DNA of 64,000 nt, taken from positions 72,866,501-72,930,500 of the forward strand of contig CM044316.1 in NCBI GenBank assembly GCA_024291935.2, read 5' to 3'. The stretch comes from Okapia johnstoni (taxonomy: Eukaryota > Chordata > Mammalia > Artiodactyla > Giraffidae). Positions within the stretch are counted from its first letter, which is position 1. The number at the start of each line of letters is the position of its first letter. A model generated the notes under the pieces. That model made no database searches. It was not told the DNA's origin and saw nothing but the letters and a program-made list of their open reading frames with translations. The position numbers were made by a program, and so were the translations under genes. Positions 11,100-21,869 of the stretch are shown here, one piece after another.

Positions 11100-11860
11100 A
11101 ATTTGACATATCTTACACTGAACTCTTGATCTTCTTCCACTAGCCTGCTTTACCTGAAGACATACATGTCCAGCTCAGTAAATGGTGACTCCATCCTTCC
11201 AGTTGTTCAGGCCATGATCGTGGAGTCAGCCCTGACTTCTCTCTTTTGCATGTCCAACATTCAGATGATCAGCATATCCCCGCAATAGAGACAGAATCCA
11301 ACCAATCACCTTTCAGATCCTTCATTCCCAGCTTTCCGGTCCAAGCAACCATCATCTATGGCCTGTTCATTACAGTAGCCTTATCCTTCTTTTGGCCTTC
11401 CTGCTTCACTCTTCCTCCATATAATCTACTCTCAAAAGAGTAGCCAATTCAGTTCAGAGTGATCCTTTAAAATCTCATATTCTTCTACTTAAAACTTTTC
11501 AGTATTCTCCCATTTCTCCCAAAGTAAAGGTCCTTGAACATTTTTCAAAGCCTCCCAGCCCCTGCGAAATCTACACCTTGGTCTCATCATCCCATTTACC
11601 TCTCTGACCTCACCTCCTGGAGCTCTCTCCCCTGCTGAGCTATAGCCACATTGCCTTCCTCACGCCTCTCTATTCTCCACATACTAGTAGTAACCTCTGT
11701 GACTCTTCCCTCCAACCTGAGTTTTCTGTTCCTGACCCCCTAGAAGCTCCATCCCCAGCATCAGAACTGCCAACCTTGAAGCTAGCAGTGGACAGTCATC
11801 AGGAGAAAACAGGTCCAACCATGCTCCTTTAAATTCTTCTATCAAAGTCACACGTTTCCT
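11100..11860 (+). repeat. L2 LINE 3' region, about 750 bp
   Basis: One of the longest old LINE stretches here. It keeps the order of L2 3' landmarks: gaactcttgatcttcttcca, cagctcagtaaatggtgact, ccatccttccagttgttcag, gagtgatcctttaaaa, and a region corresponding to 'acctcctggagctctctccc'. Heavily diverged and non-coding; the 65-codon frame at 11246-11443 lies inside it. Confidence 0.8.
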
Positions 11861-12060
11861 CTAAGCATGACAAACAGCTGAATCATAAGCGATGGAAAGA
11901 AAAGGGAAGATGGGGAGACCTAGTGGAACTAAAAAGTTATGAGAACAAAGCCTTAAGCCACTGATGACATTAATTCCAATAGTACTTCATGTTACTTTAT
12001 ATTCTTAAGTTTCATTAAAGCTAGAAATTTCATATGAAACTTTCTATACCATTTAGAAGA
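11861..12060. other. Unassigned sequence
   Basis: No repeat or gene recognised. Confidence 0.4.
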
Positions 12061-12265
12061 GATGCTTCCCAGGTGGCACAGTGGTAAAGAATCCGCCTGC
12101 CAATGTAGGAGAACAAGAGACACGGGTTCGATCCCTGAGTTAGGAAGATCCCCTGGAGAAGGAAATAGCAACCCATTCCAGTATTCTTGGCTGGAAAGTT
12201 CCATGGACAGAAGAGGCTAGTGGGCTACAGTCCATGCGGTTTCAAAGAGTAGAAGAGAAACACGA
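12061..12265 (+). mobile_element. Bov-tA SINE
   Basis: Full-length type element in plus orientation: tRNA-like head gcttcccaggtggcacagtg with B-box-like ggttcgatccc, then the common core ttccagtattcttggctgg and the tail-side ctacagtccatg. The 3' end is decayed (gaagagaaacacgag instead of gactgagcgac). No clear target duplication seen. Confidence 0.93.
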
Positions 12266-13375
12266 GTATATATACATGTTTAAAGACCATAGTTCCCAGG
12301 CACCCAACTAAAGCTCTTAAAGTGAGTTCTCTTCCAGATTCTGGGACATACTGGTTAGCTTTGGCAGACAGAAATATTTCATCATTGATTCCTCTAGCCT
12401 AAGCAAACAACTGAATTAAGATTATGAATTTTAAGGTCTTAGACACTGACCAAAAAATAAAAGAAACCAAACAGCCCCCCCAAAATGCATGTTCTATGAG
12501 GTTCAGATTAGGAAGCACTGATGAAATTCACCAAAGCAAGCCTTGCTATTTTAAGTATGTATTACACATTTTCTTAACAAAACAAGACTGTCCACATAAT
12601 TCATCTCTAGTGGCTTTTGAGCAGAGATTCAGGATAAAGATCAGATTTCCAAGACTGACTGCAAATATGCTTATCCTTTGGGAACACAGAAAAGGAAATC
12701 TAATGATGCAGAAATAGTCATCGAGTGGCCAGGAAAGAAAGAGACTTGGAGAAGCCCAGACTGGACGGCAAAAGTCACACCCAGAGAGCCTGAAGTCAGT
12801 AATCAAACACCTCCTTAAACTATGCTTGACGATTTCAAGGGATGGGGGACTAAAAGAGTGACTGACATTGATCTTCACTTGTTTTTCAGCTATATTGTGA
12901 TTTTTGCTTGATTTCATCAGTTGAAGTACGCGTTACCGTTTTTATTTTATGGTGAATTACTAGATTATTTTAAACTGATCAAATTTTGTCCAGAAATTGA
13001 CATTCTTTTTCTATGATTCCATATTTCTCAAACCCTGGGAGTTTCCTGAGATTCCTAGTAAGAATTCTAGATATCATAGTGTTAATTTTGCTTCTTGTTA
13101 AAAAATTTTTGCTTCCACTATCCATTCCAGATCTCCTTTATATTCCTTTTTGTTCTCATTTGTTTCATTGTTTTCCATTTCAATGGATGAATAAAATTTT
13201 AGGATATTTAAAGTTAAAAATATTTACCTTTCTTTATTCCTCAGTAGCAACACTTTTATTTATTTTTTGGTTCTTCTGTTGTTATATTATGATTATAGTC
13301 ATAATCTACTATTAGCTTATTTTGTTCTGGGTCAAGAAATACTTCTATTTTTTTTAATATGTGGTTTGTTATTGT
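12266..13375. other. Unassigned AT-rich sequence, no gene seen
   Basis: Overlapping frames on opposite strands at 12424-12917 (97 and 123 codons) cannot both be genes and neither shows splice or family evidence. 13013-13315 is a T-rich frame with a hydrophobic product by base composition alone. Confidence 0.45.
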
Positions 13376-13560
13376 TTAGCTAACACCTATGGAGGACTTA
13401 CTGTGGCTTAAGCACTGTTACAAGTACTTTGTGTAAAGTAACTCATTTAACCCTCACAAAACTATAAAATACGTAACTATTATTATTTCTATCTTATAGA
13501 AAGGAAATTGAGTGAAATAGAAATCAAGAAAATTTCTAGATTCCTACAGCCAGTAAGAAT
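13376..13560 (+). repeat. MIR SINE
   Basis: Ancient tRNA-derived SINE. The core runs ggaggacttactgtggctta, agcactgttacaagtacttt, actcatttaaccctcacaa and then a diverged 'gaggaaactgag'-type segment (gaaaggaaattgag). Confidence 0.85.
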
Positions 13561-13690
13561 TTTAGAGATAGTGCTCCTAACAAATGTGTAATACTATCTT
13601 TTCAGGTAGTCTATTCAGTCATTAACCACTTTTCACATTCTAAGAAGAATACAGATAGAATCCATACAATACCAAGTAGTGTACTATGGT
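13561..13690. other. Unassigned sequence
   Basis: No repeat or gene recognised. Confidence 0.4.
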
Positions 13691-13699
13691 TATACTTAG

Positions 13700-13818
13700 C
13701 TTCTTTTTTTGGCTGCACCTTGCAACATGTGGAATCTTAGTTCCCTGACCAGGGCTCGAACCCGCACCCCCTGCGTTGGTAATGTGGAGTCTTAACCACT
13801 GGACCACTAGGGAAGTCC
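13700..13818 (-). mobile_element. CHR-type SINE
   Basis: Cetartiodactyl tRNA-derived SINE in reverse orientation: T-run, ggctgcaccttgcaacatgt, cttagttccctgaccagggc, and the end ccactggaccactagggaag. The 9-bp duplication tatacttag flanks it at 13691-13699 and 13819-13827, and a further ttctt follows both copies after one mismatch. Confidence 0.95.
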
Positions 13819-13827
13819 TATACTTAG

Positions 13828-14735
13828 TTTCTTATCTGGTTTGTTTTCTTAGAGTTCCTATGTGTTTTGGTTTGTTTTGTTTCTTACTTTGTCTGCCCTT
13901 TCTGTCTTCTAGGTTGTTTTAGTATCTCAAGAATAGTATTAAATATTTTTTCCTTTAATACCTTTTCCCAAGCCTTCCTTTATCCTGCTCCAAGTTGTTC
14001 TGATTTCTCTCTAGGATGGATCATCACAGTCCTCTCCTAGACTGGATCATCTGTTTGTTGGACCTTACATTTTGTTCTTTTCTTGGTTTGCTGTCTCATT
14101 GTGCTGTAGCATGTCCTCAAGCAATATCCTAAGACACAGGATAGTACCTTTCAGGGGACCTACATTTTTGAAGGTTTTTAAAAATGTGTCCTTCTTTGGA
14201 CATTTGGCTTGACTGCTTTTAGCATTTTAAGTTGAACATAATTTCCACTTAATGCTTAGAAGGCATTCCTCCATTACCTTCTAGCATTCAAAGTAGTTGA
14301 CTAGATAACCGGTACCAAACTCACACTTGTTATTTTGTTGATGTGCTGTTTCTTCTCCTTGGAAATTATGAGAATAATCTTTCCCCATGATATTCAGAAA
14401 ATCTATGACAATATAACAGTGTGGGCTCTAATATTTGATATACTGGGGACTCCCTGGACTTATTTAGTCTGAAGACTTTTGTCTTCTACTCTAGGAAATC
14501 TTTCTTGTTTTCTCCCTTCTGTCTTCCCTGTTCTCTTTCTAAAATGCCTATGAACAGGATGTTCAGCTTTTGAATAAGTATATATGTGAATATATGTCTT
14601 ACAACTTTTCTCTCATATTTTCTGTCTTTTTAGCATTTGGGTTTTTATTCTAGAAAGGTTCATTCAACAGTCTCCTAACCACTCAATTTTTTACTTTCTA
14701 TGTTTTAGTTTCAGAGAGCATATTTTAAAGTACCT
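13828..14735. other. Unassigned T-rich sequence
   Basis: Long T-rich stretch with no convincing frame on either strand. It continues, interrupted by the BovB tail insert, into the 14855-16280 block. Confidence 0.4.
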
Positions 14736-14747
14736 AGAGCTCTTTTT

Positions 14748-14842
14748 CGGGAGTCGGTGATGGACAGGGAGGCCTGGCGTGCTGCGATTCATGGGGTCGC
14801 AGAGAGTCGGACACGACTGAGTGACTAAACTGAACTGAACTG
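14748..14842 (+). mobile_element. BovB 3'-end micro-insertion, about 95 bp
   Basis: Only the last 95 bases of BovB are present (gggagtcggtgatggacagg to the ctgaactgaactg tail). A perfect 12-bp target-site duplication agagctcttttt lies at 14736-14747 and 14843-14854, so both boundaries are exact. The copy is close to the consensus I recall and uses the gaactgaactga tail type, so it is probably young. Confidence 0.95.
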
Positions 14843-14854
14843 AGAGCTCTTTTT

Positions 14855-16284
14855 GCTGTTTCATTTTCCTTTTTCATTGCATCCTCTTTTGTTTATGGGT
14901 GCGGAGTCTTCTCTGATTTCCCTAATACAGAGTAGAAGAGATTTTTCCTGAATTCTGAATTAACTATCTCCTCTAGGATCATTTATTTTTTCCTGTTTAT
15001 TAATTTTGATCCTTCTCTTTTTTTGGTTGTTGCAAGCTTTTCTCATATTCAGTGTCCCTTGTTTTTCAATTAGAGTTAAACTTGAGGCCACAGAAGTCAG
15101 TCTGTGAGCTCTCTGGTATTAGTGGGGCTTGTCAACTGGCTAGCTCTCACATCGGGGACTTTAAAATGACAGAACAGGGGCATTAGCCCCAGGGCTCTTC
15201 CTGGCTGTCTTGGTTCTCCTTAGATTGTTCATTCAGTACAATGAGAAAATATCTTCCCCCTTTTTTCCTTGGTTTGTTTGTTTAAGGAGTGCTGCCTGGC
15301 TTCTAGGACCTCTGTGTGCAGGGGAAGCAAAGGCTATGGCAGGGTGGTCAATATTCTGTACTTCAATTAACCCCCCATTTTGTGTCCCTGCTTCACCCCT
15401 ACTCTCCTCATGATCCTACGAGCCACATTCTCCAGTGCTGTGCAAAACTAATGGGTTTCCATCTGTCCTGTAGCTCTCCCCTCCCCTTGCAGGCTTCAGC
15501 ATCCTCTACTCCAAATCAACCAATCCCAATCATCCTTGTAAGTCTAGGAAAGTATTGAAATGTCTAGTCCGCTGATGGCTCCCTTCTCATTCTCTCCAAT
15601 GATGAGAGTTTATACTTTCACTATTAGTGTTCTGATTTTACAATCTTCACTAACAGAATGTGCTAAATGTTGTGGTTTGGCTATTGGACATTTTATATAG
15701 GCCCATTTTTCTCCAAAATATACCTCTCTTCAGCCTTTCAGTGCTGAAGATATCCCTTTCCAGGTCTCCTAATTCTTCCCCCACTATGTAATGAAGCTCA
15801 GTTATGGGTATTTTTAGGAAGCTCTGAGTGATTAGAATATGAAGCCAGGGCTAAAAGGACTGCTCTTGCCATAAGCACAGGGGAGGCAAGCTGTAGTCCA
15901 TCTCAGTGTTGATAGGTGTCTCTGCGTGACCTATTTCAAAGTTTTCTGCTTTGGTAGACATTTTTGAAAGGCTTACTTGGTAATATATTAAGTCACTAGT
16001 TAAAGTTGAGAAACTGCCATATCAAGCAACTGAAGTGTTATCATCAAGTTCTGCTACTTGTCACATACAAGTAACTGTGTGCGTAATAGTTATAGGGTCA
16101 GGATGTTGCCAACTCCTGCTTTTCCATGGTGCAATGGGACAGAAAATCCTCCTGTGATGCTCAGCCACAGGAATGCGGGCCTCTGTGGCCACTAAAGCAA
16201 TAAAGTCACATTATGTCACTTTTAAACTTCTCGTAAAGAGAAGCATGTATTCCTACATTAAGCATCTATCCCAGTTCAATTAAT
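14855..16284. other. Unassigned sequence, no gene seen
   Basis: Continuous C/T-rich sequence without a recognised repeat. Frames at 15210-15558 overlap and have no splice or family evidence. A processed 3' UTR or an old unlisted repeat are both possible. Confidence 0.4.
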
Positions 16285-16296
16285 CCTGCCAGTAAA

Positions 16297-16508
16297 GTGC
16301 ATGTGTGCTCAGTCGTTTCAGTCATGCCCAGCTCTTTGGGATCCTGTGGACTGTAGCCCACCAGGTTCCTCTGTCCCTAGAATTCCCCAGCCAAGAATAC
16401 CAAAATGGGCTGCCCTGTTCTTCCCCAGGGGATCTTTCCAACCCGGTGATCGAAGTCAAGTCTCTTGCATTGCAGGCAGGTTCTGTACTCACTGAGCCAC
16501 CTGGGAAG
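16297..16508 (-). mobile_element. Bov-tA SINE
   Basis: Reverse-orientation SINE from the tail side (gtgcatgtgtgctcagtcgt) to the head complement (gagccacctgggaagcc). Direct repeat cctgccagtaaa at 16285-16296 and 16509-16520; two bases may be shared with the SINE head, leaving at least 10 bp of duplication. Confidence 0.95.
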
Positions 16509-16649
16509 CCTGCCAGTAAATTACCAGTATGATAAGTGTCTGCAAAATGCTATTGGAAACATGTATTTTTAATGTGTAAGTTTATAAAACTTCTTCTTCA
16601 CTCCCTGGAAGATATGTTTTCCCATTTTGAAAGAATTTTGAAATTCTTG

Positions 16650-16805
16650 TGTGTATCACTTGATGACTTTATTAAAAATGCAAAATCCTGGGCCTCGAGC
16701 TCAGAAAAATTGATTTAGTAGAGGTGGGCTATGGCCCAGGAATCTGCATTGAATAAATTGTGCAGGTTATTCAAATGCAAGATGTGCTTGGATCTTCCTT
16801 AAGAA
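16650..16805 (+). repeat. MER5-type hAT DNA transposon remnant
   Basis: The order gtatcacttgatgactttat, aaaatcctgggcctcgagct, gatttagtag, ggcccaggaatctgcat and caggttattcaaatgcaaga follows MER5A (cctgggccccacc...gattcagtaggt...gcatttctaacaagt). Ends are worn. Confidence 0.7.
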
Positions 16806-17223
16806 TCTTACTCTAAGGCATACAGGGGAAAGAGGCAGATTAATTAAGAAGCCAGTGTCTTTTGATAAATAAGAGAAAACAGGGCAGAGAAATCAGTATG
16901 CAAAGGTCTCTAAAGGACTTGAGTCCCACTAGAGCTAAGTAGATGATAATTCTTCACATTATACATGTAAATGTATAATTGAAAAGATATAAAAGTCATT
17001 CTCAGGATAATTTCATTTTTTAAAGAAAAAGTCATTTACTTATATAAAGAACTTTTAATTATCACAGTGCCAAACTTTGAAATGACAGTGTTTTCATTCA
17101 CTTTGTGAAATACTAATTCTACAGAATCATGTTTCTTCTGTATACTGGATTGACCTGTCTCCCCAAATACAAAAGACACACAACCTCAACCTGCCCTTTA
17201 AAATAAATAGCAGTTTTCACTCT
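16806..17223. other. Unassigned sequence
   Basis: No repeat or gene recognised; AT-rich. Confidence 0.4.
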
Positions 17224-17231
17224 TGTCTCTT

Positions 17232-17568
17232 GCCCTCAGTCTTTCCCAGCATCAGGGTCTTTTCCAATGAGTCAGCTGTTCATATCAGGTGGGCAAAATA
17301 TTGCAGCTTCAGTTTTAGCATCAGTCCTTCCAACGAATATTCAGGGTTGATTTCCTTTAGGATTGACTGGTTTGATCTCCTTGCAGTCCAAGGGTAGGAG
17401 AAGGGGGCAACAGAGGATGAGATGTTTGGATGGCATCACCGACTCAATGGACATGAGTTTGAGCAAACTCCGGGAGATAGTGAAGGACAGGGAAGCCTGG
17501 CATGCTGCAGTCCATGGGGTCGCAAAAGTCGGACATGACTTAAGAGACTGAACAGCAATAACAATACA
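17232..17568 (+). mobile_element. BovB fragment with inverted 5' head (twin priming)
   Basis: The left part (17232-17390) is BovB in reverse orientation and the right part (17391-17568) is BovB in forward orientation ending in the gactgaacagcaataac tail. Reading both in element sense, the reversed part ends where the forward part begins (…aaagactgaggg / agggtaggagaag…), with aggg as possible junction microhomology. An 8-bp duplication tgtctctt lies at 17224-17231 and 17569-17576. This is the signature of target-primed reverse transcription from both nicked ends. Confidence 0.85.
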
Positions 17569-17576
17569 TGTCTCTT

Positions 17577-18654
17577 CCCAAAACCACAATCTCAAAGACA
17601 GAAGTGAACAGGTAAACACGTTGAAACTAGAAGCGCTTCTTTGCTGTCAACTATTTCACTCAGAGGAAAAATCACCAAAGGGAGCTATATGGTTGAAGAT
17701 AAGTATTCAAATAAAGTCAGTATTACATTCAAACTATTCATTTTATAAAGAACTTGAGCTCTTTTTCACTATGTTATCATAAAAGTAAACAGGTAGAAAC
17801 CTGCAGACTCAAACTGTGAATGAAGTAAAAGTGACAGAAGCCTTTGTTAGTTCCTTGAGTAGCTTGCCCCTCTTCTTCCTCTTGTGTGCTTCCACTGACA
17901 AGCAGTTATGATTGCTTTACAGATATTAAATTCTGCTGGAAAGTTACTCACTCTGATTGAAAAACCGAGCATAATGGAGCCCCAAGTAACCTCGCCCAGA
18001 TGCCAATTGAAATTTTCCCTAAACATGACTGTCTTGCCCACTTCCACAATCCCAGACAAGGGTGGCTTCAAATCTGTTCACCACCACCCCATCCTTCTAC
18101 TGGTTATAGCAAAAGCCCTTAACTTACTGCCCTTGTCCTCTAAATTGTCCCTTCTGACCTGCGTTTCTCACCTGGCTATCAATCTGTGGCCACTGTTTAC
18201 TGGCTGACCCGTGGACTGACTTAGCAAAGCTCAGATCTGCTCACCTTGCCGTTTTAAAGATATTTTGATCCCCAAACAATTAGCTTCTTTTTATATTCAA
18301 TAGGTAGAAATGTCCTCAATCATTAGGCTTGTCACACAAGAGGGAGGAGAAAATAGAGGTGGTGAAGGGAAAATAAAGGGGTCCCTGGATGTCTGCTGTG
18401 AGCCAGCACTGGCTCTGCATTGGAACCCCCCACCCTCCTCCTTCAATAGGGGTGGAAATGGGTACAAGTCTTTTCATTCCATTATTTATCTTGTGATTCA
18501 GACTTCATTTTGTTTTTGAAAAAAGGATCAGTTTACTTATAACATATTTTGACCAAAAATAAAACTAAAATCAAGAGAAGTGCTAGTTCACCTATATTAT
18601 ATAGGGTGATGAGAATATACAACACCTTAAGCCAAGTAAGTATCAGCGTATCAA
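17577..18654. other. Unassigned sequence, no gene seen
   Basis: Overlapping frames at 17847-18207 (74 codons minus, 99 codons plus) are mutually exclusive. Neither has paired splice signals. 18655-18725 has a diverged MIR/L2-like 'ctattctatgcccggcactg' phrase. Confidence 0.4.
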
Positions 18655-18731
18655 CCATCTTCATCCATTCAGAATGCATGTACTGATGGCCTATTCTATG
18701 CCCGGCACTGAGTTGAAATAAAGATCCTACT

Positions 18732-18835
18732 CTACTCACTTTGGCAGCGCAGATAATAAAATTGGAATGAAACAAAGAAGATAAGCATGGCCACTGTGCA
18801 AGGATGGCATGCAAACTTGTAAAGCATTCTGTATT
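18732..18835 (+). pseudogene. RNU6 (pseudogene): U6 snRNA retropseudogene
   Basis: The sequence follows U6 spliceosomal RNA end to end: ctactcactttggcagc at the start for gtgctcgcttcggcagc, then taaaattggaatgaaaca, agaagataagcatggcc, ctgtgcaaggatggcatg and the end gcattctgtatt. The ACAGAGA box is altered to ACAAAGA (18771-18777), and many positions differ, mostly transitions, so it cannot act as U6. An A-rich stretch (18836-18842) follows instead of the T run used by RNA polymerase III, as expected for a LINE-mobilised copy. The 93-codon minus frame across it is not a gene. Confidence 0.95.
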
Positions 18836-18842
18836 AAAAAAG

Positions 18843-18861
18843 AGAAGAGAGAGAGAGAGAC
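18843..18861 (+). repeat. (GA)n tract
   Basis: GAGA-rich run that follows the A tail of the U6 pseudogene and probably grew from it. Confidence 0.75.
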
Positions 18862-19284
18862 CCCACTATTACATACCTATCAACCAAACTTAAAAAATGT
18901 AGTCTTAATTTCTACCTGCCACTTGAGTTTATTTTTTGTAATTAAAAAAAAAAAAAACAGTTTGTCATTTCTTGCCCTTTAGTATCACAAAAGATTTTCT
19001 ATGTTTTCAAAATCTTCTATGATGGTTCATATGTCATCATTTCTCAAACTATGGTTGGTTTATGCTGAGATGGAACTACCATACAGGGACTTAGAATCTA
19101 GTTGTCAAAATATATTAATCAGAATACAATGATCTAACCTTGTAACCATGTTTGTGATCCTATGTTGAGCTCCTTACCTAATAATGATAATTATTTCCTC
19201 TTTTTTTCCCCTGGATACTAATGTTCAACTTTAGAGAGACACTATATTAGTACAGTAACTGAAAACATTCAAAATCAAAGTATT
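18862..19284. other. Unassigned AT-rich sequence
   Basis: Contains an A run at about 18945-18957. No gene or named repeat seen. Confidence 0.4.
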
Positions 19285-19294
19285 TCCATTAGAT

Positions 19295-19515
19295 CTTTTT
19301 TGAATATTTATTTTTATTTGTTTATTGGTCTGTGCCAGGTCTTGGTTACAGCCCGTAAGATCGTTGATCATTATTGTGGCACTCAGGATCTTGAACTGTG
19401 GCATATGAACTTTTAGTTGCGGCACATGGGATCTATTTCCATGACTATGGATCGAACCTGGATGCCATGCACTGGGATCGTGGAGTCTTAGCCATTGGAC
19501 CACTAAGGAAGTCCC
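19295..19515 (-). mobile_element. CHR-type SINE, longer form
   Basis: Reverse orientation: T-rich tail side, gccaggtcttggttacagcc, agttgcggcacatgggatct, cgaacctggatgccatgcac, and end ccattggaccactaaggaag. Target duplication tccattagat at 19285-19294 and 19516-19525. Confidence 0.92.
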
Positions 19516-19525
19516 TCCATTAGAT

Positions 19526-20646
19526 TTTTTTCTTTTGATTACAATAGAACATGAGTTTAGCTTTCTTCATTTTACAGTACTTTAAATTATAGTACATCTA
19601 CTGAATGAAAGCAAGCAATTTTCTTGGCTCTATGATGAAGTTTTTTGGGCCCAGGAATAGAAATAGGCTGCTCTGTGCAGACAGGTGAGAGCACCAAGCA
19701 AACGAAGCTGAGAAGGGGAATTGAGGAGATAATTAGGCCTATGAGAATGAATACAGTAATGTCAAGTAAATAATTTAATTCAAGCTGTTTTCATTAATAT
19801 TTAAAAAGCTAGAGGAAAAGGGGGTTTTTGGCTGTCTCCTTCTAGTACCCATAAAGTACATGTGCAGCATTAAAAATTTCTGTTGCCTGTCTCGACTTTT
19901 AAAAACGTAGCTCAGGGATTAGTTTAGCCATAAAAGGTCTGAGACTAATACCTAGGATTTTGACTCCTAATGCAATTTTTTTTCACAACTATATACAATA
20001 GCCTTATCTTCAGCAAGAGATATTTTGCTGAAAGGGACTTTTTTATAGGACATAAAGGCAAATAATGATCTATTCTGGAATGCCCAGTGGAATCCTTTAG
20101 CTTTAGTCTTCAAGATTCAAGTGTGAGCAGCTGTCATAAAGAGCAAGTTCTCAGCAGAAACAAGGGCATGAACACAGGGGTGAGCAGAGGTGGAGGGAGT
20201 AAGTGTTGTCTCTCTCTTCTCTCCTGTCCTGCCTGAGGCCAAAATGTTCCCATGACTCTCATTTCAGTGATGAAGTCAGAGGCAGCACTTGTAGATTGGC
20301 TGGATACTCACAAAAGCACTGCTTTTCCTTTCAGTACCCATCCAATCTGAAAACCTGAGCCACTGTAGTCTTTGACCTCTGGATTCAACCACGGGGTTTA
20401 GAAAGTTGTACATGGACGCTAAGCTAATCAAGTATTTTCCTAAGTCATTTGCTAACACTCATGTGATAACTCTCATGACAAGACCTAACACAATTTAAAC
20501 ACAACTTAAAAAACTGCTTTTAGATATTATAAATACACATCAATAATCAGTTGATAAAACTAATTATGTAATAGGAAGGTCAGAAATTGAGCTTTTACAA
20601 TTAATAATAGAAATCACACCACTCAAAGAAAGTAAGTTCTACTTAC
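19526..20646. other. Unassigned sequence upstream in plus sense of the candidate exon
   Basis: No repeat is recognised. If the minus-strand exon at 20647-20712 is real, this is the start of its downstream intron. Confidence 0.4.
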
Positions 20647-20712
20647 CACATTTTTCTTCTTTTCTGGAAATGATGGATGATAGTCTCAGAACTTCAAGAA
20701 GTGGAGGTAATT
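20647..20712 (-). CDS. Candidate 66-nt internal coding exon, gene unknown
   Basis: On the minus strand a pyrimidine-rich acceptor (ttgatTGTTTTTCACAG, 20713 and above) precedes a 66-nt block, which ends in GTG followed by the donor GTAAGTAG (20639-20646). Of the three frames, one is free of stops and, with the first two bases completing a split codon, encodes LPPLLEVLRLSSIISRKEEKC, about 22 residues with a leucine-rich amphipathic start and a charged end. The length is a multiple of three, so the exon could be skipped without a frame change. It lies in about 1.1 kb of sequence on each side with no recognised repeat. I cannot name the protein. A chance pairing of good splice sites is the main alternative. 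Confidence 0.35.
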
Positions 20713-21869
20713 CTGTGAAAAACAATCAATTAAATAGGTCAAATTAGGCTATCAGTCATTTACATCTAGGTATCCCCCATTAACATTGACAATCTGATCA
20801 AAGTTTTGGCTCTCCAGCTGGTTCCCATAAATTATATTCACTATACCCAAAATTTGTTCAATCTCAATTATAAATAATTTGAAATTAAATTGGCAAGGGT
20901 GTACTGGGTGACGATTGAAATGCAAAGCAATGCAGGCCAGAGGGTAAAGTTAAATTTGAACCAAAGCCATAGCATCTTGTTATAAATATGCTTAATATGT
21001 TAAGTCTTTTGTCTTTGCCAACGGATGTGGGAAACTGAGGAAATTCTGTGGAGATAATTAAAAGAAAGTAAAGAGAAATCCAAAATTGCCTTTGATTTGA
21101 GGTATTCAGAAAATGTATGTAAAGATTTGGGGATTTGTTTTGACTTGAATTATCTAAACTAATTGCTATAAATTTCTCCACTTCAGTTATTATGTTTCCA
21201 GAGGTCTTTAAAATCGGAGATAAAAGGCGACTATTTAGAAGCATGTTTATTGAACAACAGCTAGAGTGAACTGATAAGTATAATCTATACAAATTCCCAC
21301 CATATTTCCTTTCTTCTTCTGACTTCTTTCTTGAGAATATCTAGAATTTTAATTGTCAATTATTCTTTTTTTAAAGTAATCAAATACTGTTTAGTCTTAA
21401 CTATAAGTTTTACAGTTTTCCTTGCTCAATTATTATTATTTTTTAATTCATAGCCTTTCCTTATATATTTTATCCTTTTTTCCTATAACCTATCCTCTAG
21501 AAATTCTTTCTGAGAAATTATGTGAGTGGTAAACTTCATGACTCTTTTTAGGCCTTAATATTAGTCTGATTTCTTGGTTCAAAATTATTTTCCCACAGAA
21601 ATCTTAAAGAAATTGTTTCACTATTTTTTTCATTCAGTGTTGCTGATGGAAAGTCAATAGAATGTATTGATCTAGCACAAAGTAGGTAGATTCTGGAATT
21701 TAAAGAATGAAAGAGGTAAAGAGCTCAGGATTTTTCAGTGAGTGATTAATCTGAGCAAGAAGACAAAGATGGACAAAAGAGGGGTGATGAGAGTTCGAAA
21801 AGAGTAGGATCAATGGATTGAACTTCTTGACAAGGTCAAAACATAGAGTAGGCAGACAGAGTAGATATA
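20713..21869. other. Unassigned sequence beside the candidate exon
   Basis: A 135-codon minus frame at 20885-21292 lies upstream of the candidate exon on the same strand. It has no acceptor-donor pair around it and a serine/isoleucine-rich product expected of AT-rich chance, so I do not call it. Confidence 0.4.

Noticed and set aside
17847..18207. Overlapping plus and minus frames that read coding-like
   Set aside because: They are mutually exclusive and neither has paired splice sites, a family match, or a start in good context.
20885..21292. 135-codon minus frame upstream of the candidate exon
   Set aside because: No acceptor-donor pair around it and a product typical of AT-rich chance; I kept it apart from the exon call.
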